Assembly (NCBI RefSeq): GCF_000485595.1
Contig: NW_014577283.1
Coordinates: 378,052 to 411,592 of the forward strand
Reading direction: 5' to 3'
DNA length: 33,541 bases
Source of the DNA: Priapulus caudatus
Lineage: Eukaryota; Priapulida; Priapulimorpha; Priapulimorphida; Priapulidae
The translations under genes and the position numbers were made by a program. A model generated the notes under the pieces. That model ran no database searches. It was not told the DNA's origin and saw only the letters and a list, made by a program, of their open reading frames with translations. How positions within the stretch are numbered: position 1 is the first letter of the stretch; each line of letters starts with the position of its first letter. This document shows positions 1 to 11,362 of this stretch, piece after piece.

Positions 1-245
1 CTCTTTCGCTTTTGCTGTCTCTCGAACTATCTCTCGCTGTCTGCTTCTCGCTCCCTCTCGCTCTCTCTGGCTCTCACTATTGCATCTATCTACTCTCACC
101 ACTCATTTCTCTTCTCTCTCTCCTCTCTTCTCGTGTGTGTGTGTGCGTGTGTGTGCGTGCGTATGTGCGTGTGTGCGTGCGTGCGTGTGTGTGCGGGCGT
201 TCATGCGTGTGCGTGCGTGCTCACATGCGTGCGTGTCTGCATTAT
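1..245. repeat. CT-rich tract followed by GT/GC microsatellite
   Basis: Positions 1-130 are a pyrimidine-rich run dominated by CTCTC. Positions 131-245 change to imperfect GTGTGC/GTGCGT repeats of alternating purine and pyrimidine. Short open frames across it (Cys/Val/Arg-rich or His/Thr/Arg-rich) are by-products of the repeat. It lies on the downstream side of the adenylyl cyclase exons, probably in an intron. Confidence 0.9.
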
Positions 246-1837
246 TGATCTTTACACCCAAACCCTCTAAATAACACCATAGCTGCCAGTTCAAGTTTCT
301 AACTTTGCGAGGTAATGGGGCTTCCGTGATTGATTACGTACGAACTACCGAGTATTGATTGATCGTGGCGGCTTTAGAGGTTGAGTGAGCCACAAATGTT
401 CGCCTAGCGCATATTGCACGCACTGACAACTGTTATTAAACACGTGCAATCTTCTTACCGGTACACACGGGTAATTATTTATCATCATTTATTTCCACGT
501 GTATAGTCAGTAAGTTATATGATTATAGTTTACGTGCCAGTGCATGTAAACGAAATGTTACAGGATTGTCTGCAGGAGGAGAATTTATATATCTACGTCT
601 CACAATAAAATAAAAAATCAATCAAAATCAATCAAACAAAATCATCATCAATTAAAATATTAGGAAGGCAAAATATTCCGAGTTTTTTTTCAAGCAGGCA
701 GAGGAAGTGTTTTTCGAGGTATTTTTATGAGTGACACCGAGCTGCAAAGCGTAGCTACGGAAATGAAACGCGTTTTATGCGAGTTTTCCCTAAGATGATA
801 TCGATTCTTAGCGAACACGGCGCAAAGAATTTCTGAAGGACTCTACACAAGCAAACGAGCCGTGTGCGCCCGTGATAGCGATTCAGAAGCGACATTATCA
901 CACCGGGGTATATGTTGAAACATGTGGGCGTCACGCTGGGAATCCGACACGTGAATAAATGTGCGTCGGATAAAATACGCAGCGACAGGCGGAGAAAATT
1001 CTGCAAATCGAGTAAAAAACGCAACGAGAGAAAAAACAACGATGAATTGAACGCGGTGCGTACATTCGTGTGCGAATATGAATGCGCGCCCGGTTAAATT
1101 CTAATCAGGCCGTTGACGTAATAACGAGCATAACAAGAAAGTAGACATTTTAATATTTCAAATAAATTCGAATGAATAGAATGTCAATAAACCTTAAAAA
1201 GAACACCGGAAAATTGTTATCGCGATAAGCGCACGGGTTTCCTATACGTGGCAATTGAAGCCGTATGCGAGATAGCAAGGGATGGAACGCAAACGGAAGT
1301 ATGCATACAGCCATTGTGGAGATTCCAGTATATGCGATACGCTAACAGCATCATTAGATACATCCGTTCATCACAACATTCTTCATAATCTATTCACGCC
1401 ATAGTTTCGAAATAATTATTTTTAAACGAATACGCCGTCTGTTTGTTAAATGCTCGATGTATTTACCACGCGAGTGCATGGATGTGCGCAACGTTGCATA
1501 ACGCATCAATGCCATTAACGCCTTCATTCGTAATTACCCCTTACTGTTTACCTAGTAAAATGATCGAAGAAACAATCAAAACACCGTGTGCTCGAATATC
1601 ATTTACCGTTGCGTGAATTGAGTTGATTTTAGGCGAACGACCGACAGACTGAAATCGATGACAAATGCATCTATCATGCCATTATCTGCATAAATGAAAA
1701 AAAATGTCGGCAGACTTTCACTATACCGTTCGGGATTGCCCGGAAGCCTTATAATAATACATGCAATTAACTAGATGACAGGCTTTTCCTGCCCGCGGGA
1801 CAGAAACGGACACTGCGGAGCACCGCCATCATAATAC
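246..1837 (-). other. Presumed adenylyl cyclase intron, no gene seen
   Basis: This unique, moderately AT-rich sequence starts right after a good 5' splice site (CAG|GTATTA on the minus strand) of the cyclase exon at 1838-1949. The next expected cyclase exon, which would encode the LRIKILGDCYYC region, was not found, so it should lie beyond position 1. The only open frames are under 100 codons and resemble nothing I know. Confidence 0.6.
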
Positions 1838-1949
1838 CTGCGCAATTTTGTCGAATCTACCGAAGAGTTCGTTGAGAGTTTTCACCAGCTCCGACGCCTC
1901 CATGCCGTGAGCTAGCGGCGTGAAGTTGACGATATCCGCATAGAGAATG
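1838..1949 (-). CDS. Membrane adenylyl cyclase, internal exon (start of catalytic domain C1a)
   Basis: This 112-nt exon encodes the start of the first catalytic domain of a transmembrane class III adenylyl cyclase, which makes cAMP from ATP under G-protein control at the plasma membrane. Read on the minus strand it gives 37 residues starting [13 protein letters not shown] and ending [14 protein letters not shown]. The Asp of YADIV is the first metal-binding aspartate of the family, and LNELFGRFD is the conserved helix after it. Splice sites are clear: acceptor CTCTTGCAG before it and donor GTATTA after it. One extra base at its start completes a Ser codon with the AG ending the exon at 10251-10559, giving the family sequence [12 protein letters not shown]. 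The exon ends in phase 0. The isoform cannot be assigned from so short a piece; NFTPL differs from the common GFT. Confidence 0.93.
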
Positions 1950-1997
1950 CTGCAAGAGCAAGTTATACCTGATTAACGAACGATCGCCTATCGCCTA

Positions 1998-2031
1998 TCG
2001 CGCGCGCGTGTGTGTCTGTGTGTGTGCGCGT
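1998..2031. repeat. GC/GT dinucleotide repeat near cyclase 3' splice site
   Basis: The sequence alternates purine and pyrimidine: CGCGCGCGTG, then TGTGTGTG and GCGCGTG. On the transcribed (minus) strand it is a CA/CG repeat ending about 50 nt upstream of the acceptor of the exon at 1838-1949. Confidence 0.9.
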
Positions 2032-2314
2032 GAACTAGTGCAAACTTGGACTCATCTTAGAAATCCTACCTATACATTACACGTCAAAATGTGAACATAC
2101 GCACGTATATATTACCCCCTATTAGCTGCGAGCGTGTTTGTCGGCTGTCGTGGACGCATCGCGGATTCCCGCCGCGTCTCCTATTGCTCGTTCACGTCAT
2201 TCAATTAATTACCACGGAAGGGGTACTGCCTGCAGTAGACTGGACACATTTCATTCACACGCTGTGAGATATTGACAGGCCCTGCCTGTCGAATTCAATC
2301 ACGTTTCTCTCTAC

Positions 2315-2336
2315 ACGTGTGTGTGTGTGTGTGTGC
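2315..2336. repeat. Short GT microsatellite
   Basis: About ten GT units in the adenylyl cyclase intron. Confidence 0.85.
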
Positions 2337-2675
2337 AAACCGGATTGTTGAAAAATCGACTCGGTGAGCGAGTGTGGAAAGGGGGAAACTGAGCGCGAAG
2401 CCGTGTGAGAGAGCTTCACGTTAAGAATCGCTCTCGCTGTACTCCCGAGGCATTCTCGCGTGTATATATATAATATATACTAGATCGTATTCTCTTCGCG
2501 GACTAGATCGTATTCTATATCGTGCATTAAATGCGTTGCATTTCGTGGTTGAGGAAGCTTATATACCGAATTACCGTGACGCGAAAGAAATTGCCCTGAA
2601 GCTGCATAAACTGCCCTGGAAAGTCGCTAGACGGTCTTCAGTAGATGCCATGTTGTTGCTGTAGGAAGACGGAGG

Positions 2676-2921
2676 GGTGTTGCTATCCCCCGGGCGTGGA
2701 GGGACAGTCACGTGATACAGTTGACGTATACTTCAAAGTCCAAATCTTCCACAGAAAGATTCCACAGTCATTCTTCCGTACTAGACATGGCCTTATATCC
2801 CTAACCCTAACCCTAACGCTAACCCTAACCCTAACCCTAACCCTGATCCTAACCCTAATCCTAACACTAGTGCTGCCACATTGCGGTACTGTCCCTCCAC
2901 GCCCGGGGGATAGCATTTCCC
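2676..2921. mobile_element. Non-autonomous inverted-repeat element (MITE-like) carrying a telomere-like array
   Basis: A perfect 28-bp inverted repeat lies at 2681-2708 and 2888-2915 (it begins TGCTATCCCC and ends GGGACAGT). Outside the arms, the 10-mer AAGACGGAGG occurs as a direct repeat at 2666-2675 and 2922-2931, as expected of a target-site duplication. That gives an element of about 246 bp whose ends begin with GG. A 9-10 bp duplication is typical of Mutator-like elements; this class assignment is inference. The interior has no coding capacity but carries the CCCTAA array at 2799-2866. It sits inside the cyclase intron. Confidence 0.7.
2799..2866. repeat. Interstitial telomere-like array (CCCTAA)n
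   Basis: About eleven CCCTAA units, some with single changes (CGCTAA, CCTGAT, CCTAAT). It lies between the arms of the inverted-repeat element at 2676-2921. On the opposite strand the array ends in TTAGGGATAT, a junction also seen in both arrays near 21 kb. Confidence 0.92.
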
Positions 2922-3834
2922 AAGACGGAGGCAGCTATCGTGGGCCGCGCATGCGTAACGCTATACCATCTCATTCACGCAACACGTATTTTATGTTGCA
3001 CGCGAGAAAGCATGTCTACCTAATAGCGTTTTTTGATAGTCAGGTTCGATGCGTAAGTCAGATATTTATTTACGTTTTTTTTATTATTCTCGTGTCTATT
3101 TGCTTTCCAGGGGTGATGCGCGTTCCATGCAGAGAGTCATACAAATGCATCCTACCGTAGTAATTCGCTGTACGTGATGGCGTGTGGAGAGGTGTCATTT
3201 CCTAGCGCTAGCAAGAGTAAATAATACTAGATTACTGACTGCAGTCGCGTCTTGTTATATTATTATGCTTTTAGCAGAGGCGACACCGTGCATGTGGACA
3301 CCGTGTCTGAAATAGATAGCTATACAAACAAAAGTCGTGATAGATATATACGGCGATAGCGAATGGATGCTGGCAGCGTAAATGAGCAATGATGTCCTCT
3401 CTTCAAATGTTCATCGTGTGATGACTAACGCGTAACTTAGAAGTGTGGTCAACAAGTGTTTTCACAAGGTACCTCTTCGAAGCTACGCCCCTCCCCCCAG
3501 CAACGCATCAAACGGGTTAACCAAGCCATGCGACCATTATTTTTTCATGAAAACGTCTAAACGTCATTGAAAACACCAAAGTGAATGTCGTCTCCGTTAC
3601 AAGGCGGAATGCGCATGACGTTACATAAGCGCCAGTGAGCCTTGAGGGTTTTGTCACTAGACCCGTTTTATCGTCTTCGCGATATCTTGACGCCGAGCGC
3701 CGGGCAATTACAAGAAGCAAACGATTTCTTTCTCGCGCTTACCTTATCGTTTGGTATTTACCAGCTTCGTCACACAAACGTCGGGATCACGATACCTTGG
3801 TGTGTAGGCTGCGGACCATCCATGCATCCCGCAT

Positions 3835-3935
3835 TACCTATATACCTTTATACCTATATACATATATACCTATATACCTATATAATAATATACCTATATA
3901 TCTATATACCTATATACCTATATACCTATATATCT
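3835..3935. repeat. TATACCTA minisatellite (first block)
   Basis: Imperfect 8-bp units of the form TATACCTA, with variants TATATCTA and TATAATAA. The same unit reappears at 8066-8370. Confidence 0.9.
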
Positions 3936-5375
3936 AACAGCGCTCAGGATCAACAGCAAAGCTGTGCCACGCAATCTTGTATCATGTCTCTCTGGTTTAT
4001 TGATGTCACACTCCTCCCTATTATCTACTCCTGCTATTATCTACTTCTGATATATATATGCGTGTCCACATGTATTACGCATGCCACATATCATTGCACC
4101 GGTCGTTTGCAGTGCAGCCGCCAAGTATACGAATTACGTTGCTGGAAAGCATGCATTAACGCTGCTGCCGGAACGATATACGACTCCCAGCAAGCATTGT
4201 CAAACATAGACAATTTGCAATGTGTCACCGTCGGAATTTATGGGTGATGGGGAAATGTTACCCTGCGTTGTTTCACATCTGGCCTGCCACAATCGGCCCT
4301 TTGGTGAGATGTGCATGAGTTCTAAATTAATCATTTTGATAGCGCTTCTGCTCATCATCGCTGACATTGGCTGTTACATAACATGCACTTTCAGTTCTCT
4401 TATGAATAGCGGTTACGTGTTGCTGTGCGCGTTTGAGTGAGTGCGTGTTCGTATGCGTCCGCGTGTATTTCAGCCTACACTATAATTGTGCTGTAAGGGA
4501 AGGTTTATAAATAAGCAAATAAATCAAAAGCAATATGTGAACGTTACGTTGATTTCATTAGTGCCAAGTTAGTGTACATAAACGAGTATACTATTTCGAT
4601 ATAACGGGACTTTCACTACGAGTAAATGAATCTTGCAATGGCGCCGGTTCTTTTCATGGCGACTTGCATGCATACATGGGCATGCGAACTAACTAAGGGG
4701 AACTATAACTAATAAAGAGTGACATGTCTGCCTAGCGTATTGACTAAATTCATCTAGATGTCATGAAGAAGAAACGCGGCAGGCGTCTCTGAGCGGTGCA
4801 CTCAGGCAACCTCAAAGGACTTGGGGAAAAGGTCTACGCTATAGCTATACCGGCGTATTTTATGTTGGTGATTGTTTTCCCATATTTATGCTCAAGCTCT
4901 GGGCAAGATGAGTTTGCACGAAGCAAAGCGAATGTTCGAGAGAAATTGTGACGATAACGCAGTTTTGAGCAATAATCGGTAGCACAATAGGCAGCCACGC
5001 ACTGGGTATGATGCGCATATAGGTTATAAGATTCTTTGCAACAGCGTGTAGTACAGCGCAAGCATCAGCTATAGAACTGGAGCCCGTTGTCGGAAACGTA
5101 ATTGGTTTTACATTTCTTTTGGCATTAACTTTTGCTCTTAGACTGTTGACAGACATATTCTAAAGTTTTACGAGAATAAAAATCATAGCAAAAAAAAATC
5201 AAGCCGCAATAGCTTTACGAAACAAAATTCTGTTTTTGCTTTGACAAATGTCAAGACTAATTTTAAGATTAATTTTGTAATTTTGTTTCTAACAACGGGG
5301 CTTTGGTTTATAGCCATCGCGCTTATTCAATTCTTAAAGTATCTCAAAGTGAAAAGGGTGCAATCCACGAGATTG

Positions 5376-5761
5376 CATGTGCCTACATGCACGTGTGCGT
5401 ACACGCTCGTGTGCTTACGTGCACGTGTATACGTATACTTGAGTGCGTGTGTATTATGCGTTAGCGTGGTACATAACTTAATTTTGGTGTAAAGTAACAA
5501 CGTTTTTGGCGCGTGTGTGTGTGTGTGTGCGTGCGTGCATTTATATGACTGGCGTATGCGCGTGCGTGTGCGTGTGTGTGCGTGAATGTGTCCGTACGTG
5601 TTGCGTGCGACTATGCACGCGTGTGCGTGTATGCGTACGCGAATGCCTGCGCGAGGGCGTGCGCTCGCCTTCGTGCATTCGGGCATGCGTGTCTATGTGC
5701 GTATGCCTAGTGTGTGTGAGAGAGAGAGAGAGAGTGTGTGTGTGTGTGCGCGTGTGTGTCG
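5376..5761. repeat. GT/GC-rich microsatellite tract
   Basis: Imperfect GTGTGC and GTACGTG repeats at 5376-5465 and 5508-5700, then a GA run near 5717-5734, then GT again. Short Cys/Val/Arg-rich frames on both strands follow from the repeat and are not genes. Confidence 0.88.
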
Positions 5762-7436
5762 CGTGGACCACGAACGATAATAAAGCACTATTTCCCCAAT
5801 AAACTGTGTCTATGACATGTTATCAGATAATCACCAATTTTATTAATTTTCAATTTGATTAAAGCATTTAATTTGAAACGGTATCCACAAAATATCTTTC
5901 TCAAACACGCACACAATGATATTGAGATTGCGCACATTACCATGCACAAGCGCTAACCCAAGGAATGCTAGCCCAGCAGATTTAGACCATTAATTCACGT
6001 AGTTCTGACTCATCAATATCGATATCATTCGCGTGTGGTGCAAGCTTTATCATCTACAACCACAAGATGAGTGGCACATTGAAGCAAGTGCGGACACATT
6101 GAATACAGTCATCTTCGTATCGCCCATGATGTTTATGAGTCAATACGAACCGGGTCTTTGCTTCACTTGTTTGAGTCATGTCTGAGACGCATACTCCTAC
6201 AATGAATGTGCTCTGACTGCGCTCTTATCCATTACGGCAAGTAAATACTTCAATCGAGACCTCATTACTGTCGAGTATATTTCAGGCAATCATTTTCAAT
6301 CGATATCCTTTGCCCGAAAAAAAAACATACAAGAAGAAGAGTTTCTGTGCAACATACGAATGCACTGGTTAGTGATACGTGATGAAACGCATGCATGTGC
6401 TCCGTGGCATCATTGTCCGTTAAGCGATAACTCTGATAGCGAATATGAAGTGTGTGTGTCGCACAGCGACAGTGTGACAGCTGACTGTCTGCGCAGAGTG
6501 GTGTGGCAAGATGCGAATATAGTTTGAAAGTCTATGTTGAATTCGTCTCGCGTTTGCGAAATACAATTAAAATATCTTCCTTTTCCGTCAATTTCAAGTC
6601 TCAGTCATAGAGAGTCATACAATGCAATTAAAATTTCACAAATGGCATTACATCCTGTGATATACTGTTAAAATGATGCGATTCTAACGCAGTAACGTTA
6701 ACCAAATGCCAAATCAGTCGTCATGGAGAAGGAGGAAGTAGACGAGGAAAGGAGATAGCGCCGGATGTCAGGGACGAAGTAGATTATAAGGAGGAGGGAG
6801 GTAAAGGATTCTCTTCATCTATATTTCTCCCACTTTGCTACATCCTACCTAGTATCCTGTAGTAGTAGGCCTACCCTAGTACTACGCTAGGACCTACTCA
6901 GGCATAGCTTTTCGCCGCAACCTGACACACACGCACGCGCGCGCAACGTTTGCAAAATTTATGGCTTCAACTCTGTGTACGGAGTATCGAGAGCACATGT
7001 CAAGCTAAGTTAGATTTCCGACCATATTGTTGACGGACGGACGAACGGACGCTCATTGCATTCCACAAGCTGCATCTGAAGGTCAGATGAGCTGAAACTT
7101 ACAGTAACAGATAACTTAGTGCTATGAAAAAAAATCGTATATTCGTATCTATTAGACTTTTTGCAGAATACTTAAGCCGCGCTACACGTATACCGCCAGT
7201 TACAGTGAGCCTATTTATAGTAGTTATACTTAATGCTATAATAATGATCTACATAACATTCTGTTGTATGGAAAGCGAGCTGACAGTCATGCAACCACAC
7301 CGTTTACTGGATCATTTTGCCTCAACAACGAAAGAAACTTTTGAAAGTCATATTTTAATCTGTCATTACTTACTACTAGAAATATGATCAACGTGAATTT
7401 TACCAGGAGCTAATGAATGTATCATTAGCTCTTGAT

Positions 7437-7515
7437 TTTACGCGTGTGCGTGTGTGCGTGTGCGCGTGCGTGTTTGTATCTGCAGGCATTCGTATTATGC
7501 ACGCGTGTGTGTAGA
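7437..7515. repeat. GT/GC microsatellite
   Basis: Imperfect GTGTGCGTGT repeat within the cyclase intron. Confidence 0.8.
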
Positions 7516-7971
7516 TCGCGCACAATCTCACGAGTGCTATTCAAAGTCGAATACACTGTAATAGAAACTCCAGTATCTTTACAACTTACTGCATACTTTG
7601 ACAGTTGGCTTAATTATGTACACGTATGTTTGTACTTTAACGGATACACGATATTATTAGAGTTTCTTCGAATGCAAGTATAGATCAATGTAATTACATG
7701 CGAGATGCGCGTGGGGGGGAGGTATTTTCTTGGGTAAAATATGAAATACGGAGCCACGCAATTTTGAGAACCAGAAAAAACGCGCGAAAGTTTATATCGA
7801 TTTTTGCGCGTAATGAAAGCGTTTGTTGCACTGTAGTCGATGCTAACTATTTGAGAAGAAATGTTACCTGGCTTCAAATATTTCTCAGCGTAACCGTTCT
7901 TCGGAAACCGCACGATATTTTCCTAAATGTCACATGTGCACGCCGGGTAAAAATGGCCGCCGATAAACACA

Positions 7972-7986
7972 CAAACCACAAACACA

Positions 7987-8031
<45 letters not shown>

Positions 8032-8065
8032 GCACGCACGCACGCACGCACACACGCACGCACAC
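7972..8065. repeat. AC microsatellite with CACG units
   Basis: A long CA repeat, continued by ACGC units, that runs directly into the TATACCTA array. Alternating purine-pyrimidine sequence of this type can form Z-DNA. Confidence 0.93.
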
Positions 8066-8395
8066 TATATACCTATATACCTATATATCTATATACCTAT
8101 ATACCTATATACCTATATACCTATATATCTATATAACAATATATCTATATACCTATATATAATATACCTACATACCTACATACCTACATACCTACATACC
8201 TACATACCTGCATACCTACATACCTACATACATATATATACCTATATATAAATATATATCTATACATACCTACTTATACATACATACCTATATACCTATA
8301 TACATATTATATACCTATATACCTATATACATATTATATACCTATATACCTATATATTTATACACCTATATACATATATACTCGTGCACACTCAC
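8066..8395. repeat. TATACCTA minisatellite (second block) with CCTACATA subarray
   Basis: Eight-bp TATACCTA units occupy most of the tract. A homogeneous subarray of the variant CCTACATA lies at about 8167-8230. The unit is the same as at 3835-3935. Confidence 0.92.
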
Positions 8396-8439
8396 CGCAC
8401 ATGCATATTGCAAGCATATACATGCCATTCGGAATATGG

Positions 8440-8468
8440 GCGTAACACATACATACATACATACATAC
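8440..8468. repeat. CATA tetranucleotide microsatellite
   Basis: About six CATA units. Confidence 0.85.
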
Positions 8469-8721
8469 CGTCCTAAATTTCAATGTGGGGCATTTGGCAC
8501 GACGATATGATCGTGACAAGCCGCGCGGAAGTAATACCCTCACACGGACACGGACATCGATAATGCTAACACGGTAATTCTACCATAACTCACCCACCCA
8601 CCCTGCACCCTGTGCCTCCCCCTGCCCCCGCCCTCTGTCTGTTTGTGATGGCGCGCAGTATACGCGAGGCTCAGCGAAGATGAATTGATTTACGCGTTCG
8701 GGAATTGCGCTGATATAACCA

Positions 8722-8774
8722 AGTATATATATACCCAGATATACCCAATTATATATACACCCAGATATACTCAA

Positions 8775-8813
<39 letters not shown>

Positions 8814-8860
8814 TACCCAGATATACCCGGACACCAGATACCCGAACACCAAGTATATAT
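8722..8860. repeat. TA microsatellite flanked by TATACCCAGA repeats
   Basis: A pure TA run at about 8777-8811, with spaced copies of GATACCC/CCAGATATAC on both sides. The TA run is self-complementary and could extrude as a cruciform. Confidence 0.88.
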
Positions 8861-9268
8861 AGACGAGATTCTTGTTATATACACAGACTCCGTACGGTTG
8901 AGTATACCAGGTGTGTTACTATTCGACGCACGCACACAGGCCTCTTGTATGCCGACTAGTAAAATAAACCAAAAGAAAGAGTTAAAGCCGCAGCCAGCGT
9001 AGCCGCTAACACAACTCCGTTGAAAAAACACGGATACAGCCACTACACTAAAAGAAAACATTGTAGACTTATCGAGGAAAATAACGAATCCAGTGAAACG
9101 AGCGGATGTGAATGACGTCAGGCGCAGCGGACAACGACGGCCACGCAGTTTGAACAGCGACGGGCCATTTGCCGATGGCAAGCGAAGCCCTATGAATGAT
9201 CTCAACTGCCGATGCGCAGCCTGCAGATGGCAGTCAGATGTCGAGGCGACATGTGGCGTAGAGGTGGG

Positions 9269-9272
9269 GATC

Positions 9273-9333
<61 letters not shown>

Positions 9334-9620
9334 GAGAGAGAGGGAGAGAGAGAGGGAAAGAGAGCATGAGGCGACGAGAAAGGCGAGCAAGAGAGTAGCA
9401 AGGCGAGAGAGAGAGAGGTTAGAGAGACAAGAAGAGAGAGTGAGCAGAGAGAGAACGAAGAAGGACGAGAGAAGAGAGGAGAGAGAGTAGTTAGAGAGAG
9501 GACGAGAGAGGGAGAAAGAGATAAAGAAAGAGAGAGCGAGAGAGAGAAGGGGGAAGAGAAAGAAAAAGAGAGAGAGAGAGGGGGGGAGAGAGAGGAGAGA
9601 GAGAAAGAGAGGAGAGGATC
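9269..9620. repeat. Long polypurine (GA)n tract
   Basis: About 350 bp of almost uninterrupted purines on the plus strand, mainly GAGAGA with GGA and AAAG interruptions. Open frames on either strand (Ser/Leu-rich or Arg/Glu-rich) follow from it. Such a mirror-like purine tract can adopt triplex structure. Confidence 0.93.
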
Positions 9621-10250
9621 GTACCAGAGCATGCGCTACCGAATTTGGAGTACACGAAATAGCGATGAACGATGCAATGCACGATAACGCGCGCATGGTG
9701 TAATTCTCACTGGTAATTAGACTGGCCCGCCATAGTGTTAATGAGGATTAGATCGACGGCAACTCTCGAAAGCCAACACTTTCCGCGTTCATTGCACGTG
9801 AATAATTAATACAGGTAGCCGGTTAATAGTAATCGAAATGTCAATGTATGAAGCGTGATTAAGGTGCATGTTAATATGATTGATTAGTAACTGCATCTGC
9901 GTCTGCACGCTTCATCACTTCATTACAGTCTACCAACTAACTAGCCGTATAGTAAGAAAGTTGAGCTCTCATTAAGTAGTTAGCCCCGCAGTACTGGGTC
10001 AAGCCGACCTCCTTGCTGACGCTGAGGCTGGTCGTCGCTACAGTCTTTTACGTCATCGATGGTTCTTTTACGTCCTCATTACTGGAGACGGCCCCGCCAT
10101 CTAAGTGGTCATCCGAGCCCCGAGGTGTTCACAGTACCTAATGTCGATAGGTTTTGATTTCTATTGGAGCCAGGTTTTACACATTGAGCGCATTCACCTT
10201 CCTACCAGGGGGTTAGAACTCACAGTTTTCGCAGGAAACGGTGTTCTTAC

Positions 10251-10559
10251 CTGACATTCTTGTGCATCTGCACGTACATCTCGTGGAACATGCTACTAGG
10301 GGGCGCTGACGGTCGTCGAGAGATGTCCGTCGACGACTGGTGCATTTTGAGCACAATGCCTCGCTTCACTTCGGCGGCAATGTACGCCGGTATGACGCTC
10401 AACAGCAGCTGCTCCTGTAACGAAGCGACGATAATAGCGACGGTGATGACGGTGAAGATGACAATACCGGCGGAGGCGGCGACAGGCGACGATAAAGCAA
10501 TCGTAGCTTCAGCGCCAGATGCCGTCGGTCGCGTGCGACTGCCACTCGAGAATTTATGA
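10251..10559 (-). CDS. Membrane adenylyl cyclase, exon before the C1a core
   Basis: Read on the minus strand, this exon gives a hydrophobic segment (AGIVIFTVITVAIIVASL), then QEQLLLSVIPAYIAAEVKRG, then MFHEMYVQMHKNV. The family counterpart is QERLLLSxxPxHxAxEM...F...YIQxHxNVS, the cytoplasmic lead-in to the first cyclase domain. The donor is good (TCAG|GTAAGAAC), ending in phase 2, and joins the exon at 1838-1949. Two acceptors are possible. One, ending at 10560, has a strong pyrimidine tract (TTTTTTTCCCCTCC) and would include the hydrophobic segment. The other (CGTTACAG|GAGCAG) would start the exon at 10414. In known cyclases a longer linker separates the last membrane helix from QERLLLS, so the shorter exon is a real alternative. 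Residues up to about 10414 are certain; the upstream part is less so. Confidence 0.88.
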
Positions 10560-11362
10560 CTACCGTTTAGGAGGGGAAAAAAATCTTTTTAAATCGCGGG
10601 AGGTTTTCATTTGCGAGTTTTATTTGATCGTTGGATGTTAGTTAACGTTGAAGGAGGTACTCGGTTTGTTGATAACCCCGTCTGGCCGTGCTTATAGAGG
10701 GGACTGTTGCTATTATTATAGAATATCGTGCTCGTATATGGCCTGTATTAAAACAAATCGAGGGCTTCGATATGATCTCCGCCCAGCTACTGACCGATTT
10801 TGAAACAACACCACCTATATGTCTGTACGTACCTGTTACAGTAGTACCGTAAGAGTACTACTGTAGTAAATTACTTTAATTTTATTACTAAATTTCTTAT
10901 ATGCGATGCCACGGGAAGACGTTAGGTTGAGAAAATATCTCGTTTTATGTCTGGAAAACGTGATGCATAGCGCGAGTCTCGCATAGAGCGACATTACTGT
11001 TCGGTTAGCTAGTTCGTCTCACTTTAATCTGTCGGCCAGCATTTTGGACTAACCTATCGCGATTAAACCCTAAAAGAGTCTGATCATGAATTGGGAATGA
11101 ATATTTCCCGACAAATCCCTTTGCATTAGACAGGAAAACGTAAACGGCGGTTTCAAACTCATACGATAATCATGAGTGAATTGGGACTGATTTAATCATA
11201 GCAATGCACTGCGTCGGAGTTAACATTTTTCATGCACTCGTATATATCATAATACAGTTAATCCGTCCGCCAGTATGTGAAATACTGACATAGCGCCCTC
11301 GCGTAACAACGTCACTATTTCATATACGCGGCGTAGAACTATGTAGAACTGTTTCGTTTCGG
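10560..11362. other. No gene seen; small perfect hairpin at 10838-10864
   Basis: This is upstream of the visible cyclase exons. I find no exon for the membrane-spanning part of the cyclase. A 10-bp perfect inverted repeat (ACAGTAGTAC, 7-nt loop) lies at 10838-10864. Confidence 0.5.

Larger units (their letters stand above)
1950..10250 (-). other. 8.3 kb intron of the adenylyl cyclase gene
   Basis: The two flanking exons join exactly in sequence and phase (AG+C = Ser in NVSILYAD), so no coding exon is needed between them. The intron holds simple repeats, listed separately, and one inverted-repeat element. Between them, the stretches 2922-3834, 3936-5375, 5762-7436, 7516-7970 and 9621-10250 are unique sequence in which I find no exon, RNA gene or transposon ORF. 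Confidence 0.8.

Noticed and set aside
2645-3160. 171-codon frame with a Leu/Thr repeat
   Set aside because: It runs through the telomere-like array and the inverted-repeat element; no protein features outside the repeat.
3635-4247. 100- and 201-codon overlapping frames
   Set aside because: Both are held open by the TATACCTA satellite (Tyr/Ile/Pro repeat).
7124-7387. 87-codon frame with a hydrophobic segment
   Set aside because: It lies inside the cyclase intron on the opposite strand, with no family resemblance or splice context; chance cannot be excluded.
9093-9696. Ser/Leu-rich and Arg/Glu-rich frames
   Set aside because: Both are products of the polypurine tract.
10260-10559. Plus-strand 99-codon frame
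   Set aside because: It is the antisense of the adenylyl cyclase exon, which has family motifs and splice sites.
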